From the NCBI RefSeq assembly GCF_026339955.1, contig NZ_JAPEPW010000001.1, positions 3,808,501 through 3,872,500 of the forward strand: a DNA stretch of 64,000 nucleotides, written 5' to 3'. The position numbers and the translations under genes are program-made. Under the pieces are notes generated by a model that had not been told where the DNA came from, did not search any database, and saw nothing but the letters and a program-made list of their open reading frames with translations. The stretch comes from Streptomyces sp. NBC_01549 (GTDB taxonomy: Bacteria; Actinomycetota; Actinomycetes; Streptomycetales; Streptomycetaceae). Within the stretch, counting starts at the first letter, position 1; each line of letters opens with the position of its first letter. Positions 50,551 to 58,934 of the stretch are shown here, piece by piece.

Positions 50551-51429
50551 ATGGTCAGCTCGTCGCATGAGGCGCTGCATCAGATCTGCCAGAAGGACAC
50601 GGAGGGGATGATCCGAAGCTTCCGGCGGCTGTTGCACGTGCCGTTTCCGGAGCCGCGCGCAATCGCCGTGGTCAACACGGACTTAACCGAGATCGAGCCG
50701 GTCGAGCGCCGCGTGGACAGTCTGGTCCGGATGGACACCGATGAGGGTGACTTTCTGCTCGTGCTGGAGTCGCAGGGCAAGAAGGACGAGAGGAAGCGCG
50801 GGAGCTGGCCGTACTACCTCTCGTACCTCTACGAGAAGTACCGCTGTGAGCCGGTGCTGATCGTCATGACCCAAAGCCGGTCCACCGCCCGGTGGGCAGC
50901 CCAGCCCATCCGGTTCGGTCTGCCGGGGTGGTCCTCGCTGGTCGTGCGGCCGCTGGTCCTCGGGCCCGACAACGTGCCGGTGATCGCGGACGAGACGGAG
51001 GCGGCGCGGGACGTCACCCTGGCGGTGTTTTCGGCGATTACGCATGGTAAGGGGGCGAATGCCGCTGCGATACTGGGGCCACTCGCGACGGTTCTGGAGA
51101 CGGTGGATCCCGACAGCGCGGTGGTGCTCGCGGAGCTTGTCGAGTCAGGCCTGGTCGATGCACAGGCGAAGAAGATCTGGAAGGAGCTGATGATGCCGGT
51201 GAACTACTTCTTCAAGAACCCGGTCGCGCAGAAGGTGAGGGAGGAGACGCGCGTCGAGGATTGGAGCGAGGTGATCTTGAACATCTTGAAGTGGCGAGAC
51301 ATCGAAGTTCCCGACTCCGTCCGGCTTCGCGTGCGTGCGTGCTCCGACCTGGACCAGCTCAAGGCCTGGTCGGAACGAGCCATCCACGTGACCGAAGCTA
51401 CCGAACTGTTCGATGACGACGGGGTCTGA
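50551..51429 (+). CDS. Rpn/PD-(D/E)XK nuclease-like protein
   Basis: 292 residues of a family frequent in Streptomyces, distantly like the Rpn (YhgA) recombination nucleases. The candidate active site is D56 (R-V-D-S-L) and E73-S-Q75 (L-V-L-E-S-Q-G-K), the D-...-E-x-Q variant. W-P-Y-Y-L-S-Y-L-Y-E-K-Y-R follows. The C-terminal half is helical. ATG 50551 has a full AGGAGG. It is 33 bases behind the ATPase gene. Real enzyme activity is unproven for this subgroup. Confidence 0.8.
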   Translation: MVSSSHEALHQICQKDTEGMIRSFRRLLHVPFPEPRAIAVVNTDLTEIEPVERRVDSLVRMDTDEGDFLLVLESQGKKDERKRGSWPYYLSYLYEKYRCEPVLIVMTQSRSTARWAAQPIRFGLPGWSSLVVRPLVLGPDNVPVIADETEAARDVTLAVFSAITHGKGANAAAILGPLATVLETVDPDSAVVLAELVESGLVDAQAKKIWKELMMPVNYFFKNPVAQKVREETRVEDWSEVILNILKWRDIEVPDSVRLRVRACSDLDQLKAWSERAIHVTEATELFDDDGV

Positions 51430-51511
51430 GGAGACCTCTTCATCCCCGAAGGGCCCGCGTAGCCGCATGGGGCCGGAGGCCCCCGCGCACTCCAGCCCCG
51501 CCCCACACCAG

Positions 51512-51835
51512 CTACTCCGACGGAGGCTTCTCCTCCGGCAGTGGCACCGGCGGAGCCAGCGGCCGTAGCCACAGCCACAGCAAGAAGAAAATGCCCAGGG
51601 CCAGCATGCCCAGGCCGGTCCAGAGGTTGATGTTGACGCCTTGGGCCTTGGCGAGTTCGGCGTCGGAGACGGTCAGGCCCGCGAGGGTGACGATGACGCC
51701 GTAGACGACGAACAGGCCGCCGATGATGGTGCGGATGTCGAAGAGGCGGGTCGCGGTCGCGGACTGGTGCTCCAGCTCCGTGACCTCGCGTTGGACGTCG
51801 CGATCGGAGTAGTGGTCGGAGTCGTGGTCGGACAT
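51512..51835 (-). CDS. Small two-helix membrane protein
   Basis: 107 residues. An acidic N-terminus (D-H-D-S-D-H-Y-S-D) is followed by two membrane helices (about 37-57 and 70-90) and a Pro-rich tail. No known domain. It follows the SSS transporter gene by 20 bases with GGAGG ahead, so it is likely an operon partner, perhaps an accessory subunit. Confidence 0.8.
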   Translation of the reverse strand: MSDHDSDHYSDRDVQREVTELEHQSATATRLFDIRTIIGGLFVVYGVIVTLAGLTVSDAELAKAQGVNINLWTGLGMLALGIFFLLWLWLRPLAPPVPLPEEKPPSE

Positions 51836-51855
51836 GGTTGCTCAGGCCTCCTTCG

Positions 51856-53535
51856 TCAGAACGAGAACGGGATGTAGCAGGCCGCCGCCAGGATCAGCGC
51901 GCCCCAGCCCAGCAGCGCCGGCCTGCGGTACCACGCGTCGTCGCCGGCGGCTGGCGGCTCGGCCATGCCGGGGGAGACGGTGCCGTAGACCAGGCCTTGG
52001 AGGTCCTCCGCCGGTTTGGGGGCCGTGAAGAGGGAGACCGCGACCATCACCACCGCGCCGGCCACGAAGCCCGCGATCGCCGAGACGAAGTTGGCGCCCT
52101 GGTCGGAGGGGATGGCGATGATCCCCTGCTTGTAGATGACGAAGTAGTTGACCATCGCTGCCGTCGTGCCTGCCAGCAGGCCCCAGAAGCCCGACTTCGC
52201 GGACGCGCGCTTCCAGAACATGCCGACGATGAAGGCCACGAACATCGGCACGTTGAAGAAGGAGAAGAGGGTCTGCAGGTAGGCCATGATGTTGGAGAAG
52301 GACGACGCCAGGAACGCCGTGCCGATCGACGCCAGCACGCCGATCACCGTGATCAGACGGCCGAAGCGGACGTAGTAGGAGTCCTCCCGGTCGGTCACGA
52401 CGTACCTCCGCCAGATGTCCGACGTGAACACCGTGTTGAACGACGAGACGTTGGCCGCCATGCCCGCCATGAAGGCCGCCAGGAGCCCGGTCACCGCGAT
52501 GCCCAGCACGCCGTTGGGCAGCAGTTCCTGCATCAGGTATGGGACCGCGTCGTTGTACTGGAGGTTCGAGCCGCCCGTGCCGATCCTGGGCACCAGGACG
52601 GCCGCCACCAGGCCCGGGATCATCACCAGGAAGACGATGAAGATCTTGGGGAACGCCGCGATGAGCGGGGTGCGCTGGGCCGCCGACAGGTTCTTCGCCG
52701 AGAGCGCGCGCTGCACCTCCGCGAAGTTCGTCGTCCAGTAGCCGAAGGAGAGGACGAAGCCGAGGCCGAGGACGATGGTCAGCCAGTTCGCGCCCAGCGG
52801 GTTCACATGCCCGATGCCCGTACCGCCCCAGGCGGTGGTGAAGTCGCTGCCGTGCGTCTTGTCGAGCGAGTGGGTCAGACCGTCCCAGCCGCCGACCCGC
52901 TTCAGGCCGAGCGCGGCGATCGGGATCAGGGCCGCGAGGATCACGAAGAACTGCAGCACCTCGTTGTAGATCGCCGAGGACAGACCGCCGAGCGTGATGT
53001 ACGCCAGGACGAAGAACCCGGCGATCACGATCGCCACCCACTGCGGCCAGCCGAGCAGCGCCTCGACCACGATCGCCAGTGAGTACAGGTTGACGCCCGC
53101 GATCAGGATCGCGGCGAAGGCGAACAGGATCGAACTCAGCAGGTGTGCGGCCTTGTCGAAGCGCAGGAGCAGGAACTCCGGGACCGAGCGGACCTTCGAG
53201 CCGTAGTAGAACGGCATCATCACCAGGCCCAGGAACACCATGGCGGGGATGGCGCCGATCCAGTACCAGTGCACGGTGTAGACGCCGTACTGCGCGCTGT
53301 TCGCGGCCATCCCCAGGATCTCGGTCGCGCCGAGGTTGGCGGAGATGAAGGCGAGGCCGGTGATCCAGGCGGGCAGTGAGCGGCCGGAGAGGAAGAAGTC
53401 GAGGCTGGTCTTGACCGAGGCCTTGGCGGCGAAGCCGATGCCGAGCACGACCACGAAGTAGATGCCGAGGATCGTGTAGTCGAGCCCGTTCGTGGGGAGC
53501 CGGAGCCCTGCGGCGAGGTATGTGGGGGCATGCAT
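51856..53535 (-). CDS. Sodium:solute symporter (SSS), likely galactose uptake
   Basis: 559 residues with about fourteen membrane helices. The SSS patterns S-L-D-F-F-L-S-G-R-S-L-P-A-W and the G-x-L-A-A-F-M-A-G-M-A-A-N-V-S-S-F-N-T region are clear. Start ATG 53535. It is divergent from galT-galE-galK, and SGLT-type transporters belong to this family, so galactose is the best guess for its substrate; other sugars are possible. Confidence 0.88.
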   Translation of the reverse strand: MHAPTYLAAGLRLPTNGLDYTILGIYFVVVLGIGFAAKASVKTSLDFFLSGRSLPAWITGLAFISANLGATEILGMAANSAQYGVYTVHWYWIGAIPAMVFLGLVMMPFYYGSKVRSVPEFLLLRFDKAAHLLSSILFAFAAILIAGVNLYSLAIVVEALLGWPQWVAIVIAGFFVLAYITLGGLSSAIYNEVLQFFVILAALIPIAALGLKRVGGWDGLTHSLDKTHGSDFTTAWGGTGIGHVNPLGANWLTIVLGLGFVLSFGYWTTNFAEVQRALSAKNLSAAQRTPLIAAFPKIFIVFLVMIPGLVAAVLVPRIGTGGSNLQYNDAVPYLMQELLPNGVLGIAVTGLLAAFMAGMAANVSSFNTVFTSDIWRRYVVTDREDSYYVRFGRLITVIGVLASIGTAFLASSFSNIMAYLQTLFSFFNVPMFVAFIVGMFWKRASAKSGFWGLLAGTTAAMVNYFVIYKQGIIAIPSDQGANFVSAIAGFVAGAVVMVAVSLFTAPKPAEDLQGLVYGTVSPGMAEPPAAGDDAWYRRPALLGWGALILAAACYIPFSF

Positions 53536-53610
53536 GCCGGTATCCCTGCCCCATGAGTCCCACGACGCTGCCCAAGCTTCACCGAGACCCCCCAAATCCC
53601 CGCAGGCATT

Positions 53611-53670
53611 GACGTTCCTGTTGCTTTGTGGTTTGTTGTGTTCGGTTATGTTTGATGGTTGGGTGTGGTG
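53611..53670 (+). promoter_or_regulatory. T/G-rich control region of the gal genes (galP1-like)
   Basis: Between the divergent SSS and galT starts, 53614-53660 is a low-GC run with repeated TGTT/GTTTG units (for example GTTTG at 53631 and 53650). TATGTT (53647-53652) may be the -10. S. lividans galT is known to be driven by an inducible promoter, galP1, at this place. Confidence 0.5.
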
Positions 53671-53688
53671 TGGATGAGGAGTCCAGCG

Positions 53689-54777
53689 GTGAAGAAGACC
53701 TCGACCCGGCTCGCCGACGGTCGTGAGCTGATCTACTACGACGCGCGCGACGACAAGGTGCGCGACGCGGTGGACCGCCGCCCGCTGGAACCCACCGTCA
53801 CCAGCTCCCAGGTGCGCCGCGACCCGCTGCTCGGCGACTCGGTCGCGATCGCCTCGCACCGCCAGGGGCGCACCTACCACCCCCCGGCGAACGAGTGCCC
53901 CCTGTGCCCCTCGCAGGGCGACCGGCTGAGCGAGATCCCGGACTCCTCGTACGACGTCGTCGTCTTCGAGAATCGTTTCCCCTCGCTCGCCGGCGACTCC
54001 GGGCGCTGCGAGGTCGTCTGCTTCACCTCCGACCACGACTCCTCCTTCGCCGACCTCACCGAGGAGCAGGCGGGGCTCGTCCTGGAGGCGTGGACGGACC
54101 GCACGGCGGAGCTGTCCCACCTCTCCTCCGTCGAACAGGTCTTCTGTTTCGAGAACCGCGGTGCCGAGATCGGTGTCACCCTCGGCCACCCGCACGGGCA
54201 GATCTACGGCTACCCGTTCACCACCCCGCGTACGGCCCTGATGCTGCGCTCGCTGGCCGCGCACAAGGAGGCCACCGGCGGCGAGAACCTCTTCGACGAC
54301 GTCGTCGCACGCGAACTCGCCGAGGGCGACCGGATCGTCCTGGAGACCGAGCAGTGGGTCGCCTTCGTGCCGTACGCCGCGCACTGGCCCTACGAGGTCC
54401 ACCTCTACCCCAAGCGGCGCGTGCCCGACCTGCTCGGGCTCGACGAGGAGGCGCGCACAGAGTTCCCCCAGGTCTATCTGGAACTCTTGAGACGCTTCGA
54501 CCGGATCTTCGATGGGCCGGGTGGTGGGAAAGAAGGTGAGGGCGAGCCTCCGACGCCGTACATCGCCGCCTGGCACCAGGCGCCGTTCGGCGCGCTGGAG
54601 GAGTTCGAGGGCGTGAGCAGGGACGACTTCGCGCTTCACCTCGAGCTTTTCACCATTCGCCGCACTTCCGGCAAGCTGAAGTTCCTCGCGGGTTCCGAGT
54701 CCGGCATGAACGTGTTCATCAACGACGTGCCGCCGGAATCCGCGGCCCAGCGACTGCGAGAGGTAGCGAGTTCATGA
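53689..54777 (+). CDS. galT: Galactose-1-phosphate uridylyltransferase
   Basis: 362 residues. The catalytic H167-P-H169 lies in G-H-P-H-G-Q-I-Y; a zinc-site pair C70-x2-C73 is present. GTG 53689 follows GAGGAG (53676-53681) and gives the normal start M-K-K-T-S-T-R; ATG 53674 is an alternative. It moves UMP from UDP-glucose to galactose-1-phosphate (Leloir pathway). Overlaps galE by four bases. Confidence 0.95.
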   Translation: MKKTSTRLADGRELIYYDARDDKVRDAVDRRPLEPTVTSSQVRRDPLLGDSVAIASHRQGRTYHPPANECPLCPSQGDRLSEIPDSSYDVVVFENRFPSLAGDSGRCEVVCFTSDHDSSFADLTEEQAGLVLEAWTDRTAELSHLSSVEQVFCFENRGAEIGVTLGHPHGQIYGYPFTTPRTALMLRSLAAHKEATGGENLFDDVVARELAEGDRIVLETEQWVAFVPYAAHWPYEVHLYPKRRVPDLLGLDEEARTEFPQVYLELLRRFDRIFDGPGGGKEGEGEPPTPYIAAWHQAPFGALEEFEGVSRDDFALHLELFTIRRTSGKLKFLAGSESGMNVFINDVPPESAAQRLREVASS

Positions 54778-55736
54778 GTGGGAAGTACCTGGTCACGGGT
54801 GGCGCGGGCTATGTCGGCAGCGTGGTCGCGCAGCACCTGATCGAGGCCGGTCACGAGGTGACGGTCCTCGACAACCTGTCGACGGGCTTCCGCGAGGGCG
54901 TGCCCGCCGGGGCCGCCTTCATCGAGGGCGACATCCGCGACGCCGCCAAGTGGCTGGACTCCTCCTACGACGCCGTGCTCCACTTCGCCGCGTTCTCGCA
55001 GGTCGGCGAGTCCGTCGTGAAGCCCGAGAAGTACTGGGACAACAACGTCGGCGGCAGCATGGCGCTGCTCGCGGCGATGCGCGAGGCGGGCGTGCGCAAG
55101 CTGGTCTTCTCCTCCACGGCGGCCACGTACGGCGAGCCGGAGCAGAGCCCGATCGTCGAGTCCGCGCCGACGAAGCCCACCAACCCCTACGGCGCCTCCA
55201 AGCTCGCCGTCGACCACATGATCACCGGCGAGGCGGCGGCCCACGGACTGGGCGCGGTGTCGCTGCGCTACTTCAACGTGGCCGGCGCCTACGGGGCGCA
55301 GGGCGAGCGCCACGACCCCGAGTCGCACCTCATCCCGCTCGTCCTCCAGGTCGCGCAGGGACGGCGGGAGGCGATCTCCGTCTTCGGCGACGACTACCCG
55401 ACGCCGGACGGCACCTGCGTCCGCGACTACATCCATGTGGCGGACCTGGCGGAGGCGCATCTGCTGGCCGTCGAGGCGGCCACCGCCGGTGAACACCTCA
55501 TCTGCAACCTCGGCAACGGCAACGGCTTCTCCGTCCGCGAGGTCATCGAGACCGTCCGCCAGGTCACGGGACACCCGATCCCCGAGGTCATGGCCCCGCG
55601 CCGGGCCGGAGACCCGGCCGTGCTCGTCGCCTCGGCGGCGACCGCGCGCGAGCGGCTCGGCTGGAACCCGTCCCGCGCGGATCTCGCGGGGATCGTCGCG
55701 GACGCGTGGGCGTTCGCTCAGAACAGGGAGCGGTAG
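54774..55736 (+). CDS. galE: UDP-glucose 4-epimerase
   Basis: 320 residues of the extended SDR fold: G9-G-A-G12-Y-V-G15 NAD loop, S-S-T-A-A-T-Y active-site Ser/Thr region, N-P-Y-G-A-S-K (Tyr/Lys). Interconverts UDP-galactose and UDP-glucose. ATG 54774 overlaps the galT stop. In S. lividans a second promoter, galP2, drives galE-galK from within the operon; I cannot place it here. Confidence 0.96.
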   Translation: MSGKYLVTGGAGYVGSVVAQHLIEAGHEVTVLDNLSTGFREGVPAGAAFIEGDIRDAAKWLDSSYDAVLHFAAFSQVGESVVKPEKYWDNNVGGSMALLAAMREAGVRKLVFSSTAATYGEPEQSPIVESAPTKPTNPYGASKLAVDHMITGEAAAHGLGAVSLRYFNVAGAYGAQGERHDPESHLIPLVLQVAQGRREAISVFGDDYPTPDGTCVRDYIHVADLAEAHLLAVEAATAGEHLICNLGNGNGFSVREVIETVRQVTGHPIPEVMAPRRAGDPAVLVASAATARERLGWNPSRADLAGIVADAWAFAQNRER

Positions 55737-55744
55737 GTAATTCG

Positions 55745-56887
55745 GTGGGCGTACGCGAGGGGTTCGAGGAGCTGTACGGGACCGCACCGGAAGGCGTCTG
55801 GGCGGCGCCCGGGCGGGTCAACCTGATCGGCGAGTACACGGACTTCAACGAGGGGTTCGTGATGCCGCTCGCCCTGCCGCACACGGCGGTGGCGGCGGTG
55901 TCGCGACGCACGGACGGGGTGCTGCGACTGCACTCCGCCGACATCGAGGGTCCGGTCGTCGAACTGCACGTCGACGAGCTGGTGCCGCTGACCAACACCA
56001 GCTGGGCCGCCTACCCGGCGGGCGTGGTGTGGGCGCTGCGCGAGGCGGGGCACGCGGTGACGGGCGCGGATGTGCACCTCGCCTCGACCGTGCCGACGGG
56101 GGCGGGCCTGTCCTCCTCCGCCGCTCTGGAGGTCGTGACGGCGCTCGCCCTCAACGACCTGTACGAACTCGGCCTCACCGGGCCCGAACTGGCCCGCCTC
56201 GCCCAGCGCGCCGAGAACGACTTCGTCGGCGTGCCCTGCGGGATCATGGACCAGACGGCGTCCGCGTGCTGCACCGAGGGGCACGCCCTGCACCTCGACT
56301 GCCGTGACCTGTCCATCCGTCAGGTCCCCTTCGATCTGGCCTCTCAGGGGCTGGCGCTGCTGGTCGTCGACACGCGGGTGAAGCACGCGCTGGGCGACGG
56401 GGCGTACGCCGAGCGGCGTGAAGGATGCGAAGAGGGCGCGCGGCAGCTCGGGGTCTCGCATCTGCGGGATGTCGCGTACGAGGAGCTCGACGCCGCGCTC
56501 GCGCGCCTCTCGGACGAGCGTGTACGCCGATACGTTCGCCACGTCGTCTCGGACGATCACCGGGTCGATCGGGTCATCACCCTGCTGGACGCCGGGGACG
56601 TCCGGGCGATCGGGCCGGTCCTCACGGACGGGCACGCCTCGCTCCGGGACGACCTGCGGATCTCCTGCGAAGAGCTGGACCTGGTGGTTGCCACGGCGAA
56701 CGCCGCGGGGGCGCTGGGGGCGCGGATGACGGGGGGCGGGTTCGGTGGCTCGGCGATCGTGCTGGTGGAGTCCGCCGATGTGGACACGGTGACGAAGGCG
56801 GTGACCGAGGCGTTCGGCTCCGCCGGTTACCGGGCTCCTCGGGTCTTCCCGGCGGTGCCGTCGGCAGGAGCCCGCCGCCTGAGCTGA
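55745..56887 (+). CDS. galK: Galactokinase
   Basis: 380 residues of the GHMP family. The signature G-R-V-N-L-I-G-E-Y-T-D-F-N-E-G is near the start, the ATP loop P-T-G-A-G-L-S-S-S-A-A-L in the middle and M-T-G-G-G-F-G-G at the end. GTG 55745 lies 8 bases behind galE with AGGT ahead. It makes galactose-1-phosphate for galT. Confidence 0.96.
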   Translation: MGVREGFEELYGTAPEGVWAAPGRVNLIGEYTDFNEGFVMPLALPHTAVAAVSRRTDGVLRLHSADIEGPVVELHVDELVPLTNTSWAAYPAGVVWALREAGHAVTGADVHLASTVPTGAGLSSSAALEVVTALALNDLYELGLTGPELARLAQRAENDFVGVPCGIMDQTASACCTEGHALHLDCRDLSIRQVPFDLASQGLALLVVDTRVKHALGDGAYAERREGCEEGARQLGVSHLRDVAYEELDAALARLSDERVRRYVRHVVSDDHRVDRVITLLDAGDVRAIGPVLTDGHASLRDDLRISCEELDLVVATANAAGALGARMTGGGFGGSAIVLVESADVDTVTKAVTEAFGSAGYRAPRVFPAVPSAGARRLS

Positions 56888-56909
56888 CGTCCCGCGAGGA
56901 ACCCCTCGG

Positions 56910-57353
56910 TCAGCTCAACCGTTTCGTCAAGGTGTACTCCGTGACCCCCGGCGGATAGTCGGGGATCACGCACACCACCGTGTAGCCCTGTTTCTTGTAG
57001 AACTCGGGTGCTTGGAAGTCCCAGGTCTCCAGGCGGGAGTTGCGGCAGCCGCGCTCCTCGTGAGCGAGACGCTCGGCCTCGGCGAGGAGGCGGGCGCCGA
57101 GGCCCGCACCGCGGTGGACGTCGTCCACCCACAGGTACGTCACATGCAGCCACGTCGTCCAGGTGTGACCGACGAGCCCGCCCGCGAGCACCCCGTCGGC
57201 GTCCAAGACCCAGACGTGGAGCGGAAGTTCCCGTTCGGCAGGGGTGCCGCGCAGGGCACGGAGGACCGGAGACGCCTGCGTGTTGGTGTCGCGCAGCCGC
57301 CGGCGGAGCAGATCACGCCGGTCTTTGTCGTCTCCTGTCTCCATACGAAACAT
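56910..57353 (-). CDS. GNAT family N-acetyltransferase
   Basis: 147 residues. The acetyl-CoA loop is V-D-D-V-H-R-G-A-G-L-G-A-R-L-L-A-E-A-E; later F-Q-A-P-E-F-Y-K-K-Q-G-Y is a typical beta5-helix end of GNATs. Start ATG 57353 follows GGTGAG by 4 bases; ATG 57344 is possible. Convergent with galK (22 bases apart). Substrate unknown. Confidence 0.88.
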   Translation of the reverse strand: MFRMETGDDKDRRDLLRRRLRDTNTQASPVLRALRGTPAERELPLHVWVLDADGVLAGGLVGHTWTTWLHVTYLWVDDVHRGAGLGARLLAEAERLAHEERGCRNSRLETWDFQAPEFYKKQGYTVVCVIPDYPPGVTEYTLTKRLS

Positions 57354-57416
57354 ACGGCTCACCATAAACGCGCTGGCCAATCAGTTCTGCAAATTGCCTT
57401 CCGCTGCCCGCCCCCG

Positions 57417-57586
57417 GTCGTACCCTGTGAACAGTGCCGGTGGGGGCCGGTGCTGATCAGGGGGCGAGACAGTCGGGTACGACGCCCGAAGTGGGGGTAG
57501 CAGTTTCAGCACGGCGGCGGCCGTGCGGCTGCGGCACCCCGTCTTCCGAGTTCGAGCGGGCTCGGGATCACTTCGGGTGTCGTACC
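57417..57586 (+). promoter_or_regulatory. Leader with mutually exclusive inverted repeats
   Basis: The central arm GGTACGACGCCCGAAGT (57476-57492) can pair with ACTTCGGGTGTCGTACC (57570-57586), 16 Watson-Crick pairs and one G-U. The start of the same arm, GGGTACGAC (57475-57483), is also the exact complement of GTCGTACCC at 57417-57425. The two pairings exclude each other. Either an RNA switch or three copies of a protein-binding motif could explain this. Confidence 0.5.
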
Positions 57587-57621
57587 TGCGCCGGTCCGTC
57601 CCCCGACCAGTGGGGGTTTCA

Positions 57622-58389
57622 GTGGTTCGCATCCGTGTTCTGGTCGTCGACGATCACCGCATCTTCGCCGAGTCGCTCGCCGCCGCCCTGGCCGCCGAGC
57701 CCGACGTCGACGTGTCCGCCGCCGGCAGCGGCCCGGCCGCGCTGCGCTGCCTGGAGCGGGCGTCCGCGGAGGGCCGCAGATTCGACGTGCTGCTCGTCGA
57801 CGCCGATCTGGGCGGCAATCTGCCCGGCGCCCGTCCCGCCGTACCGGTCCAGGAGGGCAACGAGGACGGGCTCGTCGACGGCATCTCGCTGGTCGCGGGC
57901 GTTCGTTCGGGGCAACCGAGCGTGCGCATCGTCGTGCTCGCGGAGAAGGACGATCCGCGCCGGGCCGCCCTCGCGCTGCAGGCCGGCGCCTCGGGGTGGG
58001 TCGCCAAGGACTGTTCCCTGTCGCGGCTCCTGACCGTCATACGGGGTGTGCTGCGCGACGAGACGCATCTGCCGCCCGCCCTGCTCACCGGCGTCCTGCG
58101 GGAGTTGACCGCCGCGCGCAAGCACCGCACCGAGAGCGAGCGGCTGGTCGAGTCGCTCACGCCGCGCGAGCGGGAGGTGCTGCGGTGCATGGTCGCGGGG
58201 CTGGGGAGGAAGGCCGTCGCGGAGAGGCTGTTCCTCTCCCCGCACACCGTGCGCACCCATATGCAGAACGTGCTGGGGAAGTTGGGCGTCCACTCGACGC
58301 TCGCCGCGGTCGCGCTCGCCCGCCGGGCCGGGGTCGGGCCCGTCGACCTAGCCGGGGATGTTGTCGAACGGGGCGGTCAGCTGGCGTAG
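57622..58389 (+). CDS. LuxR-type response regulator (NarL-like)
   Basis: 255 residues. Receiver domain with D10-D11, phospho-acceptor D60 (L-L-V-D-A-D) and K129 (G-W-V-A-K-D). An insert of about 18 residues rich in Pro/Gly/Glu follows D60 before the normal D-G. LuxR HTH at about 172-230 (L-T-P-R-E-R-E-V-L, H-T-V-R-T-H-M-Q-N-V-L-G-K-L-G-V-H). GTG 57622 has GGGGG at 57612-57616. No cognate kinase is adjacent. It overlaps the convergent tamR by 42 bases. Confidence 0.9.
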   Translation: MVRIRVLVVDDHRIFAESLAAALAAEPDVDVSAAGSGPAALRCLERASAEGRRFDVLLVDADLGGNLPGARPAVPVQEGNEDGLVDGISLVAGVRSGQPSVRIVVLAEKDDPRRAALALQAGASGWVAKDCSLSRLLTVIRGVLRDETHLPPALLTGVLRELTAARKHRTESERLVESLTPREREVLRCMVAGLGRKAVAERLFLSPHTVRTHMQNVLGKLGVHSTLAAVALARRAGVGPVDLAGDVVERGGQLA

Positions 58390-58845
58390 CAGGGACGCGA
58401 GTTCACCGCGCTGCGCCTTGCTGAGTTCGGCCAGGATCGCGCGCTCCTGGTCGAGGAGTCCGGCGAGCGCCTGGTCGGCCCGGTCGCGTCCCTCGTCCGT
58501 GAGGCGCACGAGCACGCCCCGGCGGTCGCTCGGGTCCGGGAGGCGCTCCACCAGGCCCTTCTTCGTCAACCGGTCGATGCGGTTGGTCATCGTGCCGGAG
58601 GTGACGAGCGTCTGCGTGAGCAGCTGGCCGGGGGAGAGCTGGTAGGGGGAGCCCGCGCGCCGCAGCGCGGTCAGCACGTCGAACTCCCAGGGCTCCAGGC
58701 TGTGCTCGGAGAACGCCAGCCGTCGGGCGCGGTCCAGGTGCCGGGCGAGCCTGCTCACCCGGCTGAGTACCTCGAGCGGTTCCACGTCGAGGTCAGGGCG
58801 CTCCCGGCGCCACGCTGCGACCAGCCGATCGACCTCGTCCTCCAT
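58348..58845 (-). CDS. tamR: MarR-family regulator TamR
   Basis: 165 residues. Winged helix at about 50-115 with S-P-G-Q-L-L-T-Q-T-L-V-T-S-G-T-M-T-N-R-I. It is divergent from tam, the arrangement described for S. coelicolor TamR, which binds the tam promoter and responds to trans-aconitate and related acids. ATG 58845. The 3' end overlaps the regulator gene by 42 bases on opposite strands. Confidence 0.9.
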   Translation of the reverse strand: MEDEVDRLVAAWRRERPDLDVEPLEVLSRVSRLARHLDRARRLAFSEHSLEPWEFDVLTALRRAGSPYQLSPGQLLTQTLVTSGTMTNRIDRLTKKGLVERLPDPSDRRGVLVRLTDEGRDRADQALAGLLDQERAILAELSKAQRGELASLLRQLTAPFDNIPG

Positions 58846-58880
58846 GACGATCAGTGTAGTGGTTGTGTCGACATGAAGTC

Positions 58881-58909
58881 TCTTGATATCAAGTCTCTTG
58901 ACATCAAGA
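58881..58909. promoter_or_regulatory. Two palindromic TamR sites
   Basis: CTTGATATCAAG (58882-58893) is a perfect palindrome; TCTTGA-CA-TCAAGA (58896-58909) is a second, 15 bases further. Both lie between tamR and tam. Confidence 0.75.
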
Positions 58910-58934
58910 TAAGCGTGAGGGGAAAGTAACGGAC

